Position numbers and translations under genes: made by a program
Notes under the pieces: model-generated
What the model saw: the letters and a program-made list of their open reading frames with translations, nothing else
Databases searched by the model: none
What the model was told of the DNA's origin: nothing
Source of the DNA: Vibrio sinensis
GTDB taxonomy: Bacteria; Pseudomonadota; Gammaproteobacteria; Enterobacterales; Vibrionaceae
Direction of reading: 5' to 3'
Assembly (NCBI RefSeq): GCF_003605645.1
Contig: NZ_QVMU01000019.1
Location: 27,427-91,426, forward strand
DNA: 64,000 nt
Shown: positions 43,709 to 50,217 of the stretch, one piece after another
Numbering within the stretch: position 1 is the first letter of the stretch
Layout: each line of letters begins with the position of its first letter

Positions 43709-44194
43709 ATGAAAAACATGAACCACGTCCTCACCGAACTTATGGCTTGGCTAGAGGATAACATGGCCAGTGAAAGCGAACTGCATTTTGATAATGACGG
43801 CAAAGTAAACTCAGAAATGGTTTACCAGGCATTGTCTATGCAACTTGCGACTTTACCACCGTGTGATGCGTTAAAAACACACCTCGCCTTGTCCCATTCG
43901 ATGTTGGCGCAAGTGTGTCACTTACAACGTGTGCATCGGCCTGCACTGGCGTGGCAACCTCAATTGATCACATTGATTGAGCGGAGAACGTCAGGCGGAC
44001 TCTTTGTGTCACCGGCAACCAACCCAGAGCCGTATCGTGAGTTTCACTATTACTGTGGTGAAGACAATACGTTATGGGCGCTGATGGTGATGGACGTGCA
44101 AGGCTGTATCGTCGATGTCTATTTGCACCCTGAGTTGTATGCTGACCCAGAAATATTTGTGATGTGTATTTTTTTCACAGGAGAGGCATCATGA
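43709..44194 (+). CDS. Unknown protein in accessory operon
   Basis: A 161-residue soluble protein from ATG 43709 (TTGGAG upstream). The N-terminal half is helical (MNHVLTELMAWLEDNMASES), the C-terminal half strand-rich (YYCGEDNTLWALMVMDVQGCIVD). No family is recognised. It overlaps the small zinc-ribbon gene by four bases. Confidence 0.55.
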   Translation: MKNMNHVLTELMAWLEDNMASESELHFDNDGKVNSEMVYQALSMQLATLPPCDALKTHLALSHSMLAQVCHLQRVHRPALAWQPQLITLIERRTSGGLFVSPATNPEPYREFHYYCGEDNTLWALMVMDVQGCIVDVYLHPELYADPEIFVMCIFFTGEAS

Positions 44195-44376
44195 ACTATT
44201 GCATCAACTGCGGCGAGACTGGCACATTACATGCTCTTGATGTACCAGAAAACGAAGATCCCCCTTTTTTAGAGAGGGGAACATTTGGACCAGATAATCA
44301 ATACTCACGAGAGCAAAGCGTCACGATACTTGAGTGCCAAACCTGCCAACACGAGATGATTGATTTGTCATCGTAA
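44191..44376 (+). CDS. Small zinc-ribbon protein
   Basis: A 61-residue protein from ATG 44191, with GGAGAGG upstream, overlapping the previous stop. It has CINCGETG near the N-terminus and CQTCQHE near the C-terminus, a two-pair zinc ribbon. It ends the accessory operon and is followed by a strong terminator. Function unknown; such small zinc ribbons often bind nucleic acid or a partner protein. Confidence 0.6.
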   Translation: MNYCINCGETGTLHALDVPENEDPPFLERGTFGPDNQYSREQSVTILECQTCQHEMIDLSS

Positions 44377-44380
44377 AACA

Positions 44381-44411
44381 AAAAGAGAGCCAACAACGGC
44401 TCTCTTTTTTT
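44381..44411 (+). terminator. Terminator of the accessory operon
   Basis: AAAAGAGAGCC (44381-44391) pairs perfectly with GGCTCTCTTTT (44398-44408) and runs into more T. An 11-bp stem with a 6-base loop makes it one of the strongest terminators in the window. Confidence 0.8.
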
Positions 44412-44507
44412 CAATACAATAAACACTCAATTCCAGTCTATCCCTTGCATCCGTCACCTTTGGACAGCAATCAATACACTGCAACAAAAAGGGGAGGCTG
44501 CGCCAAA

Positions 44508-44532
44508 GGGGAAAGGGTTATCAAGGGAAGGG
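44508..44532 (+). other. Predicted G-quadruplex motif
   Basis: Four G-runs of three or more with loops of 3, 7 and 2 (GGGG, AAA, GGG, TTATCAA, GGG, AA, GGG) fit the usual quadruplex rule. More G-runs continue on both sides between 44489 and 44575, next to pyrimidine patches. It lies in the 300-base gap between the accessory operon and parB, which otherwise holds no convincing gene. Confidence 0.4.
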
Positions 44533-44680
44533 TTTTTCCCAAGGGAAAAGCCCTATCCAGAAAGGGTAAAAGGGGAACATATGACATTGATGAACAACCC
44601 CCCTTGTTTTCATTAATGGTAAGTAGTAAATCTCTTGAATTTTAACAACTTAGGGTGCTTTTAGTTGTTGGTGAATAATT

Positions 44681-45655
44681 TTATTTATTATTACTCAACC
44701 GCTCTCTTACAAACATTTCAATGTCAAATAGTTCATCTTTTGTTAAAAATGAAAATTCGAACTTTGCCTTCCGCCCATCAGGGCTAACATTCATTCTTGC
44801 GTACTTATTTCTCGAATCAAACTCAGCTAGATTCTCAATTCTCGGTTGTTTCCTCTTCGGTTTAGAGAGGATATTCTCAAGAACGCTCACAAAGTTATCG
44901 AGCATAGCTAATTGAACTTGCAAAATATCTTCTTCATTTGATTTGAATGATTCTTTTGCTTTCGTCAAAAACTCATCTAAATCAATATTATTTTTTCTTA
45001 ATGTTCGCTCAATCTTTGCAAGCGAGCCATAAAATTTTGTTGGTACTCCTTCACAGTCTGGAAGCGAGCCTATTAAGTTAGGGGCAATTTTTGCCGCTTG
45101 GATTTTTTTCCGCACAGTTTCTTTACTTACACCTAACTTTTTTCCTATAGCATCAAAATCATCTTTATTTATATTATTATCGCTTGCGAAATTAATATAT
45201 GAACGCCCTTGTTCACGCCAAGAAAACATCTTAACCTTTTGAGTGAGGTCTATGTATGCCTTTATATCACTTGGTTCAGGTAATTTATCAAGAACCCATA
45301 ACGGTAAATCTTTTTGTGCTTCAATAGCACAGAAACGCCGACGTGAACCATCAAATAATTCGTATTGACTTGTTGTGATGTTAAAAAACGCAACTCCCTC
45401 TTGTTTAATTCCTTCTGCTAATACATCAGGAAAAATATCCCTTACTGAATCAAGTGACAGTGAATCTTGAGCTCGTACGTTAAGGCTATGTATTACTGTT
45501 GATTTTTTTACGTCTTCTGCTTTTATCACCACATGTCTAGCGGAAAATACACTAGAACCAAACTGAATATTCTTTTTAATCTGTTGCCCTGAATGCAAAC
45601 TCAAACCAGATCTAACATTTAGATTTCCTCTCTTGGAACCTCTAATTTCTGACAT
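44681..45655 (-). CDS. parB: ParB-like plasmid partition protein
   Basis: A 324-residue centromere-binding protein. FDGSRRRFCAIEA is the ParB/Srx arginine-rich box, and KKLGVSKETVRKKIQAAKIAP is the helix-turn-helix. The long C-terminal half, ending in a strand-rich dimerisation part, is like the P1/P7 ParB type. Encoded 12 bases downstream of parA on the reverse strand, so they form one operon. No perfect parS could be identified by eye; candidate repeats lie upstream of parA. AT-rich codon use sets the whole replicon apart from the tra genes. Confidence 0.85.
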   Translation of the reverse strand: MSEIRGSKRGNLNVRSGLSLHSGQQIKKNIQFGSSVFSARHVVIKAEDVKKSTVIHSLNVRAQDSLSLDSVRDIFPDVLAEGIKQEGVAFFNITTSQYELFDGSRRRFCAIEAQKDLPLWVLDKLPEPSDIKAYIDLTQKVKMFSWREQGRSYINFASDNNINKDDFDAIGKKLGVSKETVRKKIQAAKIAPNLIGSLPDCEGVPTKFYGSLAKIERTLRKNNIDLDEFLTKAKESFKSNEEDILQVQLAMLDNFVSVLENILSKPKRKQPRIENLAEFDSRNKYARMNVSPDGRKAKFEFSFLTKDELFDIEMFVRERLSNNK

Positions 45656-45667
45656 AGCTATTTCCTT

Positions 45668-46915
45668 TTACTTCGCTGACAATGCAACGAGTTCATTTTT
45701 AAATTGACTGTAAAACAAACGAACAGAATCTACTGCAAGATCAAATTGATGAGGAGTGCATATTTCTTCAGATTTTTTTATGTCTAAAACTGTTCTTCCC
45801 AATTCAGCAGCAGCTGTAAACGCATCACTATGGGCAATAGTTTGCGTAAATAAATGATTTCGGACTGAACGTAAAAGCTTCTGAACGGTATGATATTCTG
45901 GCTTACTGTTTTCATTATAGTTAACAGCTACCATTTTTAACCACTCTATATTGCCGCCCTTTGATGGTAAATTTTGCAAACGAATATGTAGATTGCTCAT
46001 AAAGTTTGATGTTGAAGCATAATCATAATAACGAGGAGTTATAGGAACAAGAATGCAATTTGTAGCCTCAAGAGCAGACCATGTTATTGGGCTATCTTGT
46101 GGTGGTAAATCTATATAAATAAGGTCAAATTCTTCTTGCAAAATAGGCAATACGACTGTCTTAAATTTTTGTAATAACAACGATTGTTCTTTTTCGCCTA
46201 ACTGCCAATAGCGATCAACAAAACGCTCGTCATTTGGAAACGCTGTGATTACCGACAAATTAGAAAGATGAGTAGAAAATGGACAAGCCTTTACAATATC
46301 TTCAAATAAATAGCCATTTTCAAGTAGGATATTTACGGGGTTATCTTCATTATCTTTTTCGTATTCAGCTAATAGTAAATCCGTCATTGTTACGTAAATA
46401 CTATCATCAGCTATCTGCACAACCCCTTGTCCTGCTGACCCTTGAGGATCAAGATCGAGGACACATATTCTTGCATTTAGATCTAAATCAAGGGCTGTTG
46501 CGGTAGCCATTACAAGAGTAGTGCTTGTTTTCCCCGTACCTCCTTTATGATTTGTTACTGTAACGACTTTGGAATTATGATTATCAGAAAACTTAGGATA
46601 ATTAAAGTAATCAAGGAGTACATGAATTTGCTCATTAGTGTATAAATGAGATCTATTCTGGTAGATCGGCTCAGAAATCAAGCCATCATCCACGACTTCT
46701 TTCATTTTTTTATTAAATGTTGGTTTAGAACCCCCGATTAAATCCCGAAGTTCCGTTTTATTCTTACAGTGATTATAAATAAGTCGATCAACACCATCGA
46801 TCATATCTTGATCTGAAACAGAAACTCTTAATTGCTGTTTCAACGCATCTTCAAGATTAGTTTGCTCTTTCTTCATGTTGTCGGCAATGCTGCCGATCAT
46901 TTCAATAAGTGTCAT
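45668..46915 (-). CDS. parA: ParA partition ATPase with N-terminal HTH (type Ia)
   Basis: A 415-residue Walker-type ATPase. The deviant Walker A KGGTGKTS is at residues 124-131, the Asp of VLDLDPQGSAGQ follows, and IYIDLPPQDSP is the switch region. About 105 residues precede the ATPase domain and contain a winged-helix-like stretch (LRDLIGGSKPTFNKKMKEVV), the mark of type Ia ParA proteins that repress their own promoter. A perfect 10-bp inverted repeat at 46974-46998 is the likely operator. TAGGAGG precedes the start codon. Confidence 0.9.
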   Translation of the reverse strand: MTLIEMIGSIADNMKKEQTNLEDALKQQLRVSVSDQDMIDGVDRLIYNHCKNKTELRDLIGGSKPTFNKKMKEVVDDGLISEPIYQNRSHLYTNEQIHVLLDYFNYPKFSDNHNSKVVTVTNHKGGTGKTSTTLVMATATALDLDLNARICVLDLDPQGSAGQGVVQIADDSIYVTMTDLLLAEYEKDNEDNPVNILLENGYLFEDIVKACPFSTHLSNLSVITAFPNDERFVDRYWQLGEKEQSLLLQKFKTVVLPILQEEFDLIYIDLPPQDSPITWSALEATNCILVPITPRYYDYASTSNFMSNLHIRLQNLPSKGGNIEWLKMVAVNYNENSKPEYHTVQKLLRSVRNHLFTQTIAHSDAFTAAAELGRTVLDIKKSEEICTPHQFDLAVDSVRLFYSQFKNELVALSAK

Positions 46916-46973
46916 AAATACCTCCTACTTATGTTTAGCTAACAATAGAACATTAAAAAACCACAATCAAGTA

Positions 46974-46998
46974 AATTTTACCATTTAGTGGTAAAATT
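46974..46998 (-). promoter_or_regulatory. Likely ParA operator
   Basis: AATTTTACCA (46974-46983) and TGGTAAAATT (46989-46998) form a perfect inverted repeat around TTTAG, 59 bases upstream of the parA start. Type Ia ParA proteins bind such sites to repress parAB. A further imperfect repeat (TGACCT ... AGGTCA, 47042-47065) nearby could be another operator or a partition site. Confidence 0.5.
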
Positions 46999-47118
46999 AA
47001 TCAGTATAGGTAAACGCAAGGTCTAAATAGTCTACTAGACATGACCTACCTGACCGTACAGGTCAAAGTAATAGTCGCTCAATAAGATTCAATAGAATTT
47101 CTGGTTACTTCAAAAAAA

Positions 47119-47158
47119 GGTCACATAAATTTAGTTACGACACTAAATTTATGTGACC
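47119..47158. repeat. Perfect inverted pair of Rep-box-like sequences
   Basis: GGTCACATAAATTTAGT (47119-47135) and ACTAAATTTATGTGACC (47142-47158) are perfect mirror images; the match extends three more bases outward on each side. Each arm resembles the iteron consensus ACTAAA...GTNACC. It lies between parA and rep, in the 480-base gene-free stretch 46916-47398. Confidence 0.7.
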
Positions 47159-47342
47159 TTTACAATGATGCTTATTTTCTTCAATTCAATTGTCATCTCT
47201 TCTAAAAATGACACTTAGAAATTCCATTCTCAACAGAGTATTCACAACGCGACATCTCTAATCTACACATCAGCAAGACAAGAAGGCTTCCTATCAAAAA
47301 TACATGGTCGGCATAATTTATAGTAACTGTGGTGGTTATTTA

Positions 47343-47405
47343 CCTTTAAGGTCACATAAATTAAGTCATATAGAGCAAAGGACTAAAAAAACGTGACCTT
47401 AAAGG
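47343..47405. repeat. Second inverted Rep-box pair at the end of rep
   Basis: CCTTTAAGGTCAC (47343-47355) mirrors GTGACCTTAAAGG (47393-47405) perfectly. The inner parts (ATAAATTAAGTC and GACTAAAAAAAC) again resemble iteron halves. It overlaps the rep stop codon and may also end the transcript. Confidence 0.65.
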
Positions 47406-48448
47406 TCGAAGTCCATTTTTTTTAAACGAGCCATAAACGAAGAATTAAAAGGCATGTCTTCAGGAAGAAGAAGAATACCCTCCAAAACAGTCTTCAACGC
47501 AAGTGCTTGATGTGCTGTTAACTCCCCTTTGAGTGGATAAGACATGACAACATGATATGCATCCTTAGCTAAAATCAGCATGGGATTATCAGGAACCAGC
47601 TCTTCTTCTAATTTTTTTCTATATGCTGCTTCACCTTTATTATCACTAACTTTCCATCGAAAAAGAAACTCCAATTGAATTATTTTTCTTCCTCTTTGGA
47701 TTGGTCTATAACCATAACTTCCTGATTTTTCGTCAATTAAAAATTCAAGTTCAGAAAAAATCTCTGGGCATTGCATCATCTCGGTAATAGGCTTTCTAAT
47801 GCATCTCTCAATGAAAACCTTATTATTCGTATAACTTTTTTTTGACAACTTTCCTCTTTCATCAAGAAGACCAAACAAGCCATGAAGTTGCGTTATCGAC
47901 TGAGGATGTAATTTTGTGCCGGGTGATTTAAAACGAGAAAGAATCGCGTATAGGCGTTTAGAATGTTCAGACTTTAAGGCTCTGAAAGATTTATGATTAA
48001 CTTGAGCATGACCAGCTGATTGAGCTAAATAAGCAGTCATAAGTTCAGCATTCGGTACAATAGACAATGATCCTGATTTATAAGTCACACGTGCAAACAA
48101 TGGTAAGAAATCGAACATTTCCACTTCATCATTACTTAAACCAATTTTCCTTCCCGATAACCTTTCTGCTACCGGTTTAAGAGTAGGGTATAACTGCTTT
48201 GAAGAAATGCCAAACCAATCTTTAAGCACATCGGAATGGAAAGTGTATTGAGGGGCGAGCACATCCTTACCTGCCTGATAATCACTCCAGTGATCTTTAT
48301 GTAAGCGAGAAAGGAACAAAGCTAACATATCATGTTCCCTAGCAGTTAAATCAAGACGACTAAATATAAGTTCATGACTTTTCTTAAAAAAGTTCTGAGG
48401 TAATTCCTTATAAAATTCAGTGGTTATATTTTGACGTGAAGAGTTCAT
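47399..48448 (-). CDS. Rep_3-family replication initiator
   Basis: A 349-residue initiator with the two winged-helix layout of the Rep_3 superfamily (pPS10 RepA, R6K Pi): LIFSRLDLTAREHDMLALFL in the first domain, then NHKSFRALKSEHSKRLYAIL and GRKIIQLEFLFRWKVSD in the second. It should bind the iterons directly upstream (48461-48645), initiate replication as monomer and repress itself as dimer. The first iteron overlaps the promoter region, 13 bases before the start codon. Initiator, iterons and ParAB together make a complete plasmid replicon inside an ICE-type transfer element. Confidence 0.88.
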   Translation of the reverse strand: MNSSRQNITTEFYKELPQNFFKKSHELIFSRLDLTAREHDMLALFLSRLHKDHWSDYQAGKDVLAPQYTFHSDVLKDWFGISSKQLYPTLKPVAERLSGRKIGLSNDEVEMFDFLPLFARVTYKSGSLSIVPNAELMTAYLAQSAGHAQVNHKSFRALKSEHSKRLYAILSRFKSPGTKLHPQSITQLHGLFGLLDERGKLSKKSYTNNKVFIERCIRKPITEMMQCPEIFSELEFLIDEKSGSYGYRPIQRGRKIIQLEFLFRWKVSDNKGEAAYRKKLEEELVPDNPMLILAKDAYHVVMSYPLKGELTAHQALALKTVLEGILLLPEDMPFNSSFMARLKKMDFDL

Positions 48449-48460
48449 AATAATGCTAAC

Positions 48461-48645
48461 ACTAAAAAGATGTGGTCATATGAACAATGTACACTAAAAA
48501 AGAGTTACCATCCACAGGAAAGACTAAAAAACGGTTGCCGTAAAACTAAAAATAAGATCAATAAAACTAAAGATAAGATCTTTGCGACTAAGTTTTAGTG
48601 GCCATAAACTAAAAAGAAGATCATTAACACTAAAAAAAAGTCACC
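48461..48645. repeat. oriV: Origin of replication: eight iterons
   Basis: Eight direct copies related to ACTAAAAA-n3-GTNACC start at 48461, 48493, 48523, 48545, 48566, 48587, 48608 and 48629. The last six are spaced 21 or 22 bases, two helical turns; the first two gaps are 32 and 30. An A/T-rich tract (48650-48745) and a DnaA-box-like TGTGGATAT (48746-48754) follow, completing a standard iteron origin. The copy at 48587 is the most divergent. Confidence 0.85.
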
Positions 48646-48745
48646 ATATGGATTGGAACTCATTGAGTTAAAAGGAAAATATCTAACGTATATAGATCAT
48701 ATACTATTATAAATAATATAGAAAAAATAGATTATTATAAAACGC

Positions 48746-48754
48746 TGTGGATAT
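48746..48754 (-). promoter_or_regulatory. DnaA-box-like site
   Basis: TGTGGATAT differs by one base from the DnaA consensus TGTGGATAA. It lies at the far end of the A/T-rich tract, opposite the iterons, as in pPS10- and R6K-type origins. Confidence 0.5.
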
Positions 48755-48778
48755 GTGTATTCATTGTCTGTAAGAAGC

Positions 48779-49423
48779 TTAGTGCTCAGAACAACTCCAG
48801 AGAACACGGGCTAAAATAGTGAAATTTTTATCTGTTGAATCTACAAGCTCATCAGTGATTTCAGGGTTAAAGCAACGAAGAATTTTTTTCGGCCCATTAG
48901 AAAAAAGTGACCTTATTTTAATACTGTCATAATGTCTAACAACGTACATTGCACCATCTACAACATTAAAGGACTGATTAGCATCAACTAAAACAATAGA
49001 TCCATCCTTTAAAACAGGTTCCATTAAGTAACCTTTAACAACGTACGCTAACAAAAATGATCCCTCCCCAGCTTTTCTACAAACAGAACTAGGAACATCA
49101 ATTCTTTCATCTCGAAGGTAAAAATCATCATATTTTTCACGCTTTGGATTAAACATTAACAACTCAGCCGTACCAACAATAGGTACATCGTAACTACGCC
49201 CTCGAGGTAACTTGTTAGGATCCAAAATGATATTTATATCAAGATCTAACATTTCAGCAAGTTCACTTGCATACTTTGGAGATACAAGACTTTTTCCATT
49301 TTCCCAACTACTAACTGCTTGCGTGGTGACTCCTAATGCATCAGCAACATGCTTTTGCAGTAAGCTTTTATTTCTTCGTGCTAATCCAATCCAAACACCT
49401 AATTCTTCAAGATTTGTATTCAT
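48779..49423 (-). CDS. CI/LexA-like repressor with altered catalytic site
   Basis: A 214-residue protein with an N-terminal XRE helix-turn-helix (residues about 20-60, GVTTQAVSSWENGKS) and a C-terminal S24/LexA-like domain. The usual GxSMEP nucleophile motif reads GYLMEP, so the catalytic Ser is replaced by Leu133; the general-base Lys appears kept near residue 169 (SIKIRS). The protein should dimerise but not self-cleave. It is encoded between the origin and the relaxase leader and may control replication or transfer in the manner of SetR or CI, but without direct SOS relief. Confidence 0.85.
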   Translation of the reverse strand: MNTNLEELGVWIGLARRNKSLLQKHVADALGVTTQAVSSWENGKSLVSPKYASELAEMLDLDINIILDPNKLPRGRSYDVPIVGTAELLMFNPKREKYDDFYLRDERIDVPSSVCRKAGEGSFLLAYVVKGYLMEPVLKDGSIVLVDANQSFNVVDGAMYVVRHYDSIKIRSLFSNGPKKILRCFNPEITDELVDSTDKNFTILARVLWSCSEH

Positions 49424-49588
49424 TTTTTTTAATGGTTATGGCTTGAATCTATAATTTTATTACATCAGCCAAATTGATTTTGATTGATTGGGCTTTAATT
49501 AATTTGTATGCTCATTGCAGCTCTTTAAAAACCCACACCCAAGTTTTAGTGCATGTCTGCTAGTCCCAAACTCAACCTGCACTAACCC

Positions 49589-49619
49589 AAAGGGGCCTCA
49601 CATGCTGCGAGGCCCCTTT
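49589..49619 (+). terminator. Strong hairpin upstream of the relaxase leader
   Basis: AAAGGGGCCTC (49589-49599) pairs perfectly with GAGGCCCCTTT (49609-49619). Few T follow (TTTATTT). It lies in the 795-base gene-free stretch 49424-50217 and separates the repressor promoter region from the relaxase leader. Confidence 0.55.
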
Positions 49620-49746
49620 ATTTCCACTGCAAAACGTGATTTTCTTCCAAAAACAACCCTATACACGATCATCATTGCACTATTTGATCCTTGCTTTTCA
49701 TTTCGAACAGGGATATTTTAGCGTCATCTTGACTTCAAGTAAGATA

Positions 49747-49832
49747 AGCACACGGGAACTACACCGCCCTTAAATCGCTTTCTGAGACGTGTCGCGGTCT
49801 TTAAGAGACTGGAAAGCTTTTTCAACTTTCGT
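49747..49832 (+). repeat. Shared leader repeat, copy B
   Basis: Matches 37163-37244 from AGCACACGGGAACTACACC to the end, with a few substitutions and small insertions that preserve a hairpin (GTCT/AGAC in place of GCC/GGC). It begins the long untranslated region before the relaxase gene. Confidence 0.75.
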
Positions 49833-50217
49833 CCGTATTTACACGCGACGTAACTGACTGAGACAGTGATTCATTTCACCTGTTATCTCATATTGTTGAA
49901 GCAGATTGCTTTTAACAATAACCCACAGGACATTAGCTCCTGACTGAGACTGAGCATCGTGCTCTACGGTTTGTGCATTTTTGTACATGCTCGTTTTATC
50001 GTCTCATTTCAACTGACTCACTTAAGACGCTTTGTTGCGAAATAAGTCGCGTACGTCCCATTGCATCTGCAATTTAGGGCGCTTTCGTGTACTTATCATT
50101 TCGCATTCACTTGGTCTTTTGTATATCCCTAAAAAAAATACGGTTTTCTATAGAATTTATTTTCTAAATACATAAACTGTATAAATAACCACTGTTTATA
50201 TACACAAGGTAGTAACT
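49833..50217 (+). ncRNA. Hairpin-rich leader of the relaxase operon
   Basis: After the shared repeat, short hairpins follow one another: ACTG/CAGT (about 49850-49870), TTGTT...AACAA with inner AAGC/GCTT (49893-49918), CAGGA/TCCTG (49926-49942), GAGCA/TGCTC (49952-49964) and TTGCA/TGCAA (about 50059-50070). No open frame is seen. It could be a regulatory leader, the origin of transfer, or both, since relaxases often act on DNA next to their own gene. The last 60 bases are A/T-rich and hold a promoter-like TATAAA and an imperfect SOS-like site (50192-50207). Confidence 0.4.

Noticed and set aside
44400..44600. Iteron-like array near the G-runs
   Set aside because: The G-rich units are irregular in spacing and sequence, unlike the clear iterons at 48461-48645.
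44445..44645. Forward frame through the G-run cluster
   Set aside because: Its Lys/Gly-rich product is only a translation of the G/A-rich DNA; no ribosome site.
49515..49721. Forward frame upstream of the relaxase leader
   Set aside because: Includes a perfect 11-bp hairpin and no ribosome site; better explained as untranslated.
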